Shown here: positions 1 to 5,746 of the stretch, piece by piece
Layout: the number at the start of each line of letters is the position of its first letter
Position numbering within the stretch: the first letter of the stretch is position 1
NCBI GenBank assembly: GCA_016867615.1
Contig: VGJG01000133.1
Span: 1 to 5,746, forward strand
DNA: 5,746 nt
Source of the DNA: Candidatus Aminicenantota bacterium
Lineage (GTDB): Bacteria > Acidobacteriota > Aminicenantia > Aminicenantales > JAFGAV01
Direction: 5' to 3'
Position numbers and translations under genes: made by a program
Notes under the pieces: generated by a model
The model's database searches: none
Told to the model about the DNA's origin: nothing
Seen by the model: only the letters and a program-made list of their open reading frames with translations

Positions 1-55
1 GGCCCCAAGTTGAGACTGAAGAAGCCAACGAAGGCCCGATTTTAGATAAAAAATT

Positions 56-63
56 AAGGAGGA
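56..63 (+). promoter_or_regulatory. Strong Shine-Dalgarno of the FadL-family gene
   Basis: An AAGGAGGA box lies 3 bases before the ATG at 67 and fixes that start. It follows an AT-rich stretch (about 39-57) that stands out from the GC-rich surroundings. No convincing -35/-10 pair is visible in the 66 bases available, so the promoter may lie outside the window. One frame stops with TAG at 43-45 after 14 open codons rich in lysine, which could be the tail of an upstream gene, but this is too short to call. Confidence 0.85.
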
Positions 64-66
64 ATC

Positions 67-1392
67 ATGAAGAAGATTTTAGCAATCGCGGGCATGTCTC
101 TCCTCGTTCTTTCGGTCGCTCAGGCCAGCATCCTGACCAACACCAATCAAAGCGCGGAGTACATGAGGATGCTGTCCCGGAACGCCTCCCAGGAAATCGA
201 CGCCGTTTATTACAACCCGGCGGGATTGACCGCTCTTGAGAACGGCTGGCATTTATCCTTGAACAACCAGTCGATCTTCCAGAAAAAGACGGTCGTCAGC
301 AAATTCCCGCTCCTGAACGAGTCGACGTACGTGGGTAACGTCTCGGCGCCCATCTTCCCCAGCGCCTTCATCGCCTTCAAGATGGACAAGCTCGTCTTTT
401 CCTTCGGGTTCGGCCCCAACTCGGGCGGAGGCTCGGCTGATTTTTCGAAGGGATTGCCTAGCATCGAGACGCAACTGGCGATGGTTCCTTTTATGATGAC
501 CTATCTTTACGGGGTGCCGACGACGGCCTACAGGGCCGACGTGGCCTTCAAGGGCACTTCCATTTTTCTCGGATTCCAGCTGAACGCCGCTTATGCCGTC
601 ACCGACTGGATGTCCGTCGGGTTGGGGGGGCGGTTGATCTCCGCCACCAATACCTACGAGGGCAGCATCAGCGGCATGATGATCAATACGGTCGCCTACG
701 GCTGGATTCCCATGCCCCAGGTTCCGGGCGCTCCCAATCTCCAAGACGCGCAAGTCAAGGCCGAGGAAACAGGCATGGGATTCACGCCCCTCTTCAGCCT
801 CAATTTCCTCCCCATGGAGGGGCTCAACGTCAGCCTGAGGTACGAATTCAAGACGAAAGTCGAGCTTACGACCAAGACGGAAAGGGACGACCTGATTCCT
901 CCCATGTTCGTAGACGGTACGAAGGTCCGGAGCGACCTGCCGGCCATGCTCTCCCTGGGCGTGGGCTATGCCGTCATGCCGAACCTGAGGGCCATGCTGT
1001 CCTTCAACCACTGGTGCGACAAGAACCTCGACTGGGACGGCGACTACACCGACATCAACAAGGTCAACCTCAAGAGCAATTCCTGGGACCTGGGTCTCGG
1101 GGTCGAGTACGACCTGTCGGATGCTCTCCTGGTAAGCGCCGGATTCTTGCGCACCCAGATGCAGCCCGGCGACGATTACCAGAACGACCTCAGGCACGAG
1201 CTGTCGAGCAATACCCTTGCCGTCGGCGCCAAGTACAAGCTCTCGGAGAAGTTCTACGCGAATATCGGCGGCATCTACGGTTTCTATGACAATTACACGG
1301 AGACCGTCGATTATGGAATATTCAGCAAGTGGGAAATGACCTACAAGCGCTCCAACTGGGCCGTCGCTTTCGGCTTCGGAGGGCGATTTTAA
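67..1392 (+). CDS. FadL/OmpP1-family outer-membrane transport protein
   Basis: This 441-residue protein is predicted to be an outer-membrane beta-barrel of the FadL/OmpP1/TodX family (Toluene_X), which lets long-chain fatty acids or other hydrophobic compounds cross the outer membrane. Seen in the sequence: a signal peptide of about 20 residues (basic MKK start, hydrophobic core, AQA before a likely cleavage site). The NPAGL motif at residues 50-54 follows, as in the N-terminal plug region of FadL proteins. The rest is rich in Gly and aromatic residues and in alternating amphipathic strands, such as LSLGVGY and WAVAFGFG, and ends in a C-terminal Phe as expected for BamA-dependent barrels. The length matches the family (about 420-470). 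The start is supported by the Shine-Dalgarno at 56-63 and the signal peptide. An intrinsic terminator follows, so it is the last or only gene of its transcript. The substrate cannot be told from sequence. The family call is firm, the transported compound unknown. Confidence 0.9.
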   Translation: MKKILAIAGMSLLVLSVAQASILTNTNQSAEYMRMLSRNASQEIDAVYYNPAGLTALENGWHLSLNNQSIFQKKTVVSKFPLLNESTYVGNVSAPIFPSAFIAFKMDKLVFSFGFGPNSGGGSADFSKGLPSIETQLAMVPFMMTYLYGVPTTAYRADVAFKGTSIFLGFQLNAAYAVTDWMSVGLGGRLISATNTYEGSISGMMINTVAYGWIPMPQVPGAPNLQDAQVKAEETGMGFTPLFSLNFLPMEGLNVSLRYEFKTKVELTTKTERDDLIPPMFVDGTKVRSDLPAMLSLGVGYAVMPNLRAMLSFNHWCDKNLDWDGDYTDINKVNLKSNSWDLGLGVEYDLSDALLVSAGFLRTQMQPGDDYQNDLRHELSSNTLAVGAKYKLSEKFYANIGGIYGFYDNYTETVDYGIFSKWEMTYKRSNWAVAFGFGGRF

Positions 1393-1423
1393 CTCCGGCG
1401 CTTTTCACGACGACTGAGTTCGC

Positions 1424-1471
1424 GGCCGGGATGCCGAACGGACACTGCCGAGCGGCATCCCGGCCTTTTTT
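1424..1471 (+). terminator. Intrinsic (rho-independent) terminator after the FadL-family gene
   Basis: A perfect 13-bp stem (arms 1424-1436 and 1453-1465, GGCCGGGATGCCG and its complement) encloses a 16-base loop and is followed at once by six T (1466-1471). Inside the loop CGG (1439-1441) and CCG (1448-1450) could add three more pairs. The T run lies only on the + side, so termination is directional. It separates the FadL-family transcript from the SDR gene downstream. Confidence 0.93.
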
Positions 1472-1498
1472 CCCCCCGAAGCGGAAGCTCCCTCTCCC

Positions 1499-1560
1499 CT
1501 GAGCCGCGGCCCCTTCCGGTCTGCGGACCAGGACCGGGCCTCAGCCGCACCGGAGGAGGA
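1499..1560 (+). promoter_or_regulatory. Structured GC-rich leader ending in a strong Shine-Dalgarno
   Basis: The bases after the terminator hold nested inverted repeats: CTGAG (1499-1503) with CTCAG (1540-1544), enclosing CCGGTC (1516-1521) with GACCGG (1532-1537). They are followed by GGAGGAGGA (1552-1560). The Shine-Dalgarno sits 1 base from the ATG at 1561, 5 from the ATG at 1565, 8 from the ATG at 1568, and about 67 from the ATG at 1627. A pyrimidine tract (1488-1498) just before the outer arm could pair with part of the Shine-Dalgarno. The pairing was judged by eye only. No clear promoter hexamers are visible in this stretch. Confidence 0.4.
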
Positions 1561-1564
1561 ATGC

Positions 1565-1630
1565 ATGATGACGGAAGCGATCTCAAAAGGCGAGGGACTC
1601 CGGAAAGCTTCCCCGTCGGACGGAAAATGA
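1565..1630 (+). CDS. Possible 21-codon leader ORF overlapping the SDR gene start (ATGA)
   Basis: An ORF of 21 codons begins ATG ATG ACG and ends in TGA at 1628-1630. The last base of its final AAA codon, followed by its TGA, forms ATGA with the SDR start at 1627. The Shine-Dalgarno at 1552-1560 is ideally spaced for its first (5 bases) or second (8 bases) ATG. By contrast the SDR start at 1627 has only a weak purine stretch (GGACGGA, 1618-1624). The peptide is hydrophilic (Lys, Ser, Gly, Glu) and I recognise no family. If translated, its likely role is to couple ribosomes to the SDR start by termination-reinitiation. It may instead be chance, with a 22-residue longer SDR protein starting at 1561. 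Confidence 0.38.
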   Translation: MMTEAISKGEGLRKASPSDGK

Positions 1631-3060
1631 ACGTCCTCCTCACCGGCGCCACGGGCTACATCGGGCGGCGGCTCAAGGACAGGCTTCTGGGGCGCCCCGG
1701 AGTGCGCCTGCGCCTCCTCGTCAGGAACGCCCGAAAGCTCAGAGGAGAACTGCCCCCCGGCGGCGATGTCGTCGAGGGGGACACGTTCGACCCGCAAACC
1801 CTGCGCCGCGCCCTCGAGGGGGCGGAGACGGCCTATTACCTTGTTCACTCCATGGGCGGGGGCGGGGATTACGAGAGACGGGACATCGAGAGTGCGATCA
1901 ATTTCCGCGAAGCCTGTCTCGCCGCCGGAGTCCGACGGGTGGTCTATCTAGGCGGATTGGGGCGCAGGCAGGACGCCAGCCGTCACCTGCGCAGCCGGAT
2001 CGAAACGGGCGAGGCGCTGGCCGGACGCCCCGACAAGCTCGAGCTCATATGGCTTCGGGCGGGCATCATCATCGGCGCGGGGAGCGCCAGCTTCGAGGTC
2101 ATGCGCCATCTCGTGGAAAAGCTTCCGGTCATGATCACGCCGCGCTGGGTGCGGACCCTGACCCAGCCCATCGACGTCGAGGACGTGCTGGACTACCTCG
2201 TTCTGGCCAAGGACGCTCCCCTGAAGGGCACCCTGGTCGTGGACATCGGCTCCGAGGCCATGAGCTTCAGGGAGATGATGTTGCGCACGGCCCGGGTCAT
2301 GGGCTTGCGCCGGACGCTGATACCCGTCCCGCTCCTCAGCCCCAAGCTGTCCTCCTACTGGCTGGCCCTGCTCACCCCCGTGCCTTTCTCCGTCGCTTCG
2401 GCCCTCATCGAGGGGTTGAAGTCCGAGACCGTCGCGCAGAACGACAACGCCTCCCGCCACTTCCCCCAGGTCAGGCCCGAGTCCTTCGAAGGGGCCGTGC
2501 GCCGGGCGCTGGAGAGCATGGCCCGCGGCGCCGTCGTCAGCCGGTGGTGCGACTCGGGCGGGGGAGCGGCCTGCGATCTGGACAAGGGGGAGGACGACCT
2601 CGGACGGGCGGTCTGCAGGGACGTGAGAGAAAGGCCGCTCCGGGGGCTGACGGCGGACGCGGTTTTCGTGTCCGTCAAGTCCCTGGGGGGGAGGCGAGGC
2701 TGGTTCCGGTTCGACTGGCTGTGGAGCCTCAGGGGCTTCCTGGACAAGCTCGCCGGGGGGTACGGTACGAACCGGGGGCGCCGCGATGAGCGCGACCTCG
2801 AGGTGGGCGACAAGCTGGATTTTTGGAGCGTGGCCGATATCCGGGAGGGCAAGCGCCTCCTCCTTGAGGCTCAGATGAAGCTTCCCGGCCGGGCCTGGCT
2901 CGAGTTCAAAATCGAGGGGGAGAGGCTCATTCAGACGGCATCTTTCCTCCCCCGGGGCTTGCTCGGCCGGTTGTACTGGTTTGCGACGCGGCCCTTCCAC
3001 GCCCTCGTTTTTCCCGACCTCATCCGGGGCGTCATCCGCCGCGCGCGATTTCTTAAATAA
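1627..3060 (+). CDS. YbjT-like NAD(P)-binding SDR protein with C-terminal DUF2867
   Basis: From the ATG at 1627 this is a 477-residue atypical (extended/NmrA-like) short-chain dehydrogenase relative, close in layout and length to E. coli YbjT (about 476 residues from memory). The N-terminal Rossmann fold opens with the dinucleotide-binding GATGYIG motif (7-13). YLGGL lies at 107-111, HLRSR at 120-124 and LRAGIIIGAGS at 143-153, the last a hallmark of this subfamily. The classical YxxxK catalytic pair is not evident. A C-terminal DUF2867 region (roughly 325-470) includes the aromatic patch starting at G358 W359 and ends in basic, hydrophobic segments. It is probably cytoplasmic or loosely membrane-associated; the substrate is unknown. 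The ATG at 1561 would add 22 hydrophilic residues before the beta-alpha-beta fold and sits only 1 base from the Shine-Dalgarno, so 1627 is preferred. Its 3' end overlaps the convergent DsrE-like gene by 8 bp. Confidence 0.88.
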   Translation: MNVLLTGATGYIGRRLKDRLLGRPGVRLRLLVRNARKLRGELPPGGDVVEGDTFDPQTLRRALEGAETAYYLVHSMGGGGDYERRDIESAINFREACLAAGVRRVVYLGGLGRRQDASRHLRSRIETGEALAGRPDKLELIWLRAGIIIGAGSASFEVMRHLVEKLPVMITPRWVRTLTQPIDVEDVLDYLVLAKDAPLKGTLVVDIGSEAMSFREMMLRTARVMGLRRTLIPVPLLSPKLSSYWLALLTPVPFSVASALIEGLKSETVAQNDNASRHFPQVRPESFEGAVRRALESMARGAVVSRWCDSGGGAACDLDKGEDDLGRAVCRDVRERPLRGLTADAVFVSVKSLGGRRGWFRFDWLWSLRGFLDKLAGGYGTNRGRRDERDLEVGDKLDFWSVADIREGKRLLLEAQMKLPGRAWLEFKIEGERLIQTASFLPRGLLGRLYWFATRPFHALVFPDLIRGVIRRARFLK

Positions 3061-3535
3061 ACAAAGTCACGTCGGATTGCTGGGCCTGCTCGATGAAGAA
3101 GGCCACGCCCACGCAGGCCTGGACCTCGTCCAGCATCGCCTCGCGCGGGATCTCCATGACCTCCATGCTCATCTGGCAGCCGTAGAACTTGACCCCCAGG
3201 TCGAGCGCGCTTTGTCTCAGGTCGGCCAGGGAGGGAAGGCGTTTGGCCTTCATCATCTTCTTGAACATCCACCTCCCCAGGCCTCCGAAGGAGAATTTGC
3301 TCGGCCCGGACCGGCCGATGTCTCCTCCGTACATCCCGCCCAGCATGCGGCCGAAGAGGCTCCGGCCGGTGCGTTTCTTCTTTTTCAGGGCCCGCAGCCC
3401 CCAGAAGGTGAAGAACATCGTGACTTCCATGCCTGAGGCGGCCGCGCCGGCGGCGATGCTGAACGCGGCGAACAGCTTGTCCATGTCGCCGCTGAAAACG
3501 ACCATCGACAGCTTCTGGGGAACGTTTTCTTTCAT
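3053..3535 (-). CDS. DsrE/DsrF/DrsH-like (DsrE2-type) protein
   Basis: This 160-residue protein belongs to the DsrE/DsrF/DrsH-like family, often annotated as peroxiredoxin-like; relatives carry persulfide sulfur on a conserved cysteine or take part in sulfur relay. Seen in the sequence: an N-terminal beta strand (KLSMVVFSGD, 8-17), a hydrophobic Ala/Gly-rich helix and strand (about 21-46), and a basic Gly/Lys-rich middle (51-99) with KKKKR at 51-55. Then comes YGCQMS with Cys120 as the likely active cysteine, a second Cys141, and the C-terminal LFI typical of the family. The length is normal. The start is fixed by GAGGAGAG at 3542-3549. No TusA, rhodanese or Dsr/Hdr partner is visible nearby, so its sulfur role is family inference only. 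The hydrophobic stretch could indicate membrane association. Its stop lies inside the last codons of the convergent SDR gene. Confidence 0.88.
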   Translation of the reverse strand: MKENVPQKLSMVVFSGDMDKLFAAFSIAAGAAASGMEVTMFFTFWGLRALKKKKRTGRSLFGRMLGGMYGGDIGRSGPSKFSFGGLGRWMFKKMMKAKRLPSLADLRQSALDLGVKFYGCQMSMEVMEIPREAMLDEVQACVGVAFFIEQAQQSDVTLFI

Positions 3536-3541
3536 GAGAGA

Positions 3542-3549
3542 CTCTCCTC
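3542..3549 (-). promoter_or_regulatory. Shine-Dalgarno of the DsrE-like gene
   Basis: Read on the minus strand, GAGGAGAG lies 6 bases before the ATG at 3535-3533. This supports that start over the longer open frame upstream in another phase. Confidence 0.75.
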
Positions 3550-3555
3550 ACCCTT

Positions 3556-3585
3556 ATACTACACTGATTCTATAGAAAATGTCAT
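3556..3585 (-). promoter_or_regulatory. Possible sigma-70-like promoter for the DsrE-like gene
   Basis: An AT-rich island (3551-3585) interrupts very GC-rich DNA. On the minus strand ATGACA (3585-3580, five of six to TTGACA) is followed after 18 bases by TAGTAT (3561-3556, four of six to TATAAT). Transcription would then start about 7 bases on, near the Shine-Dalgarno, leaving an untranslated leader of only about 14 bases. The match is moderate; other -10-like strings (TATAGA, TAGAAT) occur in the same island without a good -35 partner. Confidence 0.3.
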
Positions 3586-3633
3586 GCGGGCCGGGCGCTC
3601 GGCGGGGCAGGGGGAGGAGCGGCCCCGAGGAAG

Positions 3634-3695
3634 CCCGACGCCGGCCCGGCATCGGCAGGTCGTCGGGGGGGGCGGCCGCCGCCGGCGCTCCCCCC
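3634..3695. repeat. GC-rich inverted repeats between peptidase and DsrE-like genes
   Basis: Just beyond the peptidase stop two imperfectly separate inverted repeats are visible. CCCGACG (3634-3640) pairs with CGTCGGG (3661-3667) around a 20-base loop. The G run 3665-3672 can pair with the C run 3690-3695 around a GC-rich core that itself holds CGGC/GCCG. They share bases around 3665-3667. Either could terminate peptidase transcription on the minus strand, but neither is followed by a T run there (only CTTCCTC after the first). They may therefore act as a 3' stabilising structure or be compositional chance. Confidence 0.35.
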
Positions 3696-3703
3696 GGGAA
3701 AAG

Positions 3704-5746
3704 CTAGTCTTCTTGAGGATAGAGCAGCGCGTTCAGGAGGAATTTGTAGGTGCCGTGTGATTGGGCCCGGTGCTGGGAGCGGATGCCGATCAGAGCGATG
3801 CGGCCCAGCTTGAACTTGGCGTCCACCACGGCCGCCTTGCGGCTGATGACCTCCTCGCCCAGGAGCCAGCCGCTCAGGAGAATGCCGTCCTTGGGGAAGC
3901 GGGCCACGACGCGGCGATCCCATTCCACGGGCGGCACCCAGGTGTCCAGGGCCACGCTGTCGGCGAAGACGGCCGCCGCCTCCTCGGGCATCCCGTAACC
4001 CAGGGGGGAGGCGTTGTCCACTTCGAGCTTGAGGATCGAGGTGGGGCAGAAGAACTTGGTGCGCTCCACCCGCTCCAGGACGTTGCGCGCCGGGGCGCCC
4101 AGTTCGCGGGCGGCGAAGAGACAGGCCTCGTTGAGGGCGACGACCATCCCCCCCTTTTCCACGAAGGTCTTGAGGGCGTCCACGCCCGCCTGCTCGACGC
4201 CCCCCTCGTACTCGGGCGGGACGGTCATCTGGCGGTAGTAGCGCGCCCACTCCGAATTGGGGTTGGGCTTTCCGGTCTTGATCATGTCGGGGTCCTCATC
4301 GGCGAAGACGATCACGTCGAACTTCGAACGGAGGTCGACCGATTTCTGCTTGGAGTCCTTGGGAGGCTTGAAGTCCGCATTGCGGAGCGTCGTGTAGGGG
4401 ACGCCCAGGTCGTCGAACACGAAGCGGGTCCAGCCCTCGTCCATGTTCGAGCGCCAGGATCGGTAGAGGGCCACCCGGGGGTTCTTGACCGGGGAGACGG
4501 GGATGCCGGAGATGTCGTCCAGCCCCCGGACCGGAACGCGCCACTTGTCGAGCAGGGCGGTCAAGGCTTGGGACGCCCGTGCGGAATTCTTGATGAGGAA
4601 GCTTCCGGGGGGAACCTCGTGCGTCCCCGCGGCGAAGGCGGCGCGTGACCGGAAGACCTCCACGCCCTCCTTGAGCAGGCCGAAGGCCACGGCGTAGGAG
4701 GCGTTCAGCCTCGCGTCCAGGGCCAGGTAGGCCGCATCGCCCGCGGCCGCCGGGGCCGGGAGGGGGACGCTCTCGACCTTCACCAGGTCGGCCTCGAAGG
4801 GGGTCATGATCTCGTCGCAGGCCACGCCCATCTGAAGGGGCAGGGTCCAGGCGGCGTTGTCGTAGGGGGGCACGGGCGGTCCGCCCGGATACTGGCGTAT
4901 ATCGGGGTATTTCTGCCTCTGGAGCAGGGCCCAGGCGTACGGCTTATAAGGCTGGGAGAGCTTGACCACGAAGGAACCGGCCGGATAGAGCCGGCCGTGA
5001 ACCCAAAAGTCCTTCTCGGCCTTATGGACTTGGACGCCGCCGAACATCAGCACCTCGATCATTTTTAAGGCGGTCAATCCGTCGTTCTGGCCGGCGGGGA
5101 TGACATAGGCGTACGGTTCGCCCCGGGACCGGTCTTTGATCGAGGCCCGGTTCATGCGGTAGAAATTGAAAAGAAGGTCCTCTTTATAGAGAGAGGCGGT
5201 CCGGATCAGGCTATGGGACAGGGTGAGCTCGTAGTCCACCAGGTCCCTCAGGCGCCACCAGCCGCCCGGCCAGGGGTCGATGAAGCTCATCCGTTTTTCG
5301 TAATACTCACTGGACAGCTCGTTCGGCTCGATGTAGATGGGCGTCGCCACCCGAACCGAAGCCATCTCGCTCAGGAGGCCGATGACGTTGTGCAGCCAGG
5401 ACGTGTCGTCGCAGGCGCCGATCCACCAGCCGGTGAAGCTCCGGCCGTGCTCCACGCCCGTGTAGCCGTTCTGCTGCAGGTCGTAGGACATGGTGCTGCC
5501 CATGAGGTTCACCCCCCGCCACAGAAGGGGATGGACGTTCGGCACGGGCGGGTCCATGAAGGGCGGGATGAACAGCCGGGCGCCCGTGGAGCCCATCTGG
5601 TGTTCGTCGATGTGCACCTGGGGCAGCCAGTCGTGGTACAGGACGGAAGTCACGGCCCGCGACTCGGGCAGGTTGAACATGAACCAGTCCCGATTGTTGT
5701 CGTGTCCGGCATAATGATGGTAAAGCCAGGGCATCGACCCGCCCTC
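3704..5746 (-). CDS. M14-family zinc carboxypeptidase-like protein, 3' part (N-terminus outside window)
   Basis: The reading frame is open to the window edge and ends with TAG at 3706-3704; about 680 residues are visible. Numbering here counts the Met codon at 5734 as 1; this is probably internal, because the motifs next to it belong to mid-domain. M14 peptidases hydrolyse C-terminal residues of peptides using zinc. Visible motifs: NNRDW (13-17), matching the substrate-binding Asn-Arg pair; DEH (43-45), with His45 as the likely third zinc ligand; and SEMAS (122-126), with Glu123 as the candidate catalytic glutamate. The first zinc pair (HxxE) should lie upstream, outside the window. Residues about 418-676 resemble a class I glutamine-amidotransferase-like/ThuA-like domain, with a strand-elbow NEAC ending at Cys538. 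Such large M14 proteins are usually exported, but the signal peptide cannot be seen here. It is followed by a 168-bp gap to the same-strand DsrE-like gene. Confidence 0.85.
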   Translation of the reverse strand, partial: EGGSMPWLYHHYAGHDNNRDWFMFNLPESRAVTSVLYHDWLPQVHIDEHQMGSTGARLFIPPFMDPPVPNVHPLLWRGVNLMGSTMSYDLQQNGYTGVEHGRSFTGWWIGACDDTSWLHNVIGLLSEMASVRVATPIYIEPNELSSEYYEKRMSFIDPWPGGWWRLRDLVDYELTLSHSLIRTASLYKEDLLFNFYRMNRASIKDRSRGEPYAYVIPAGQNDGLTALKMIEVLMFGGVQVHKAEKDFWVHGRLYPAGSFVVKLSQPYKPYAWALLQRQKYPDIRQYPGGPPVPPYDNAAWTLPLQMGVACDEIMTPFEADLVKVESVPLPAPAAAGDAAYLALDARLNASYAVAFGLLKEGVEVFRSRAAFAAGTHEVPPGSFLIKNSARASQALTALLDKWRVPVRGLDDISGIPVSPVKNPRVALYRSWRSNMDEGWTRFVFDDLGVPYTTLRNADFKPPKDSKQKSVDLRSKFDVIVFADEDPDMIKTGKPNPNSEWARYYRQMTVPPEYEGGVEQAGVDALKTFVEKGGMVVALNEACLFAARELGAPARNVLERVERTKFFCPTSILKLEVDNASPLGYGMPEEAAAVFADSVALDTWVPPVEWDRRVVARFPKDGILLSGWLLGEEVISRKAAVVDAKFKLGRIALIGIRSQHRAQSHGTYKFLLNALLYPQED

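Noticed and set aside
1..45. Possible 3' end of an upstream gene, a Lys-rich frame ending in TAG at 43-45
   Set aside because: Only 14 codons are visible and another frame is also open through the region; not enough to support a coding call.
624..630. Run of seven G in the FadL-family gene (and another at 2685-2691 in the SDR gene) as possible phase-variation tracts
   Set aside because: Both frames are intact, the runs are short and lie in generally GC-rich DNA, and neither gene looks like a typical phase-variable gene.
253..1197. A 314-codon open frame antisense to the FadL-family gene
   Set aside because: Its product is low in recognisable folds and rich in Gly, Val, His, Arg and Glu, as expected for the complement of a GC-biased gene. 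The + strand has a clear signal peptide and barrel features. It is a shadow.
2049..2789. A 246-codon + strand frame inside the SDR gene
   Set aside because: Extreme Arg/Gly/Pro/Ala composition without any motif; a frame-shifted shadow of the true gene.
1948..3000. A 350-codon open frame antisense to the SDR gene
   Set aside because: Composition dominated by Pro, Gly, Ala, His and Arg with no domain signal, while the sense strand matches YbjT across its full length.
3761..4648. A 295-codon + strand frame opposite the M14 peptidase
   Set aside because: Repetitive Gly/His/Val/Leu/Asp composition typical of the reverse complement of GC-rich coding DNA; the minus strand carries the conserved peptidase and C-terminal domain residues.
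1..5746. CRISPR arrays, tRNA/rRNA genes, insertion sequences, attachment sites
   Set aside because: No regularly spaced repeats, cloverleaf-like or rRNA-like stretches, transposase genes or terminal inverted repeats were seen on either strand.

Overview
This window reads as GC-rich chromosomal DNA from a Gram-negative (diderm) bacterium. The diderm call rests on the first gene, a FadL/OmpP1-type outer-membrane beta-barrel with a signal peptide and a C-terminal phenylalanine. The particular FadL variant and the large M14 peptidase with a C-terminal amidotransferase-like domain recall genes I associate with Acidobacteriota/Aminicenantota-like or Bacteroidota-like heterotrophs. That placement is an impression from recalled families and is weak. 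Nothing points to a plasmid, phage or mobile element.

Layout. Positions 1-66 are the leader of the first gene, with a strong Shine-Dalgarno. A FadL-family transporter (67-1392, +) follows, closed by a textbook intrinsic terminator (1424-1471). Next is a GC-rich structured leader with a strong Shine-Dalgarno (1552-1560). It best serves a possible 21-codon leader ORF (1565-1630, +), whose stop overlaps the start of a YbjT-like NAD(P)-binding SDR/DUF2867 protein (1627-3060, +) as ATGA. On the opposite strand a DsrE/DsrF/DrsH-like protein (3053-3535, -) converges on the SDR gene and overlaps it by 8 bp. Upstream of it, on the same strand, come a 168-bp intergenic stretch with GC-rich inverted repeats and an AT-rich promoter-like island, then the 3' part of a large M14-family zinc carboxypeptidase-like protein (3704 to the window edge, -), whose N-terminus lies outside.

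The four main genes do not form an obvious pathway: hydrophobic-compound uptake at the outer membrane, an uncharacterised nucleotide-binding oxidoreductase-like protein, a possible sulfur-relay protein without its usual partners, and a peptidase. I see no convincing undescribed multi-gene system. The points most worth a second look are the possible translationally coupled leader ORF and structured leader in front of the SDR gene, and the orphan DsrE-like protein.
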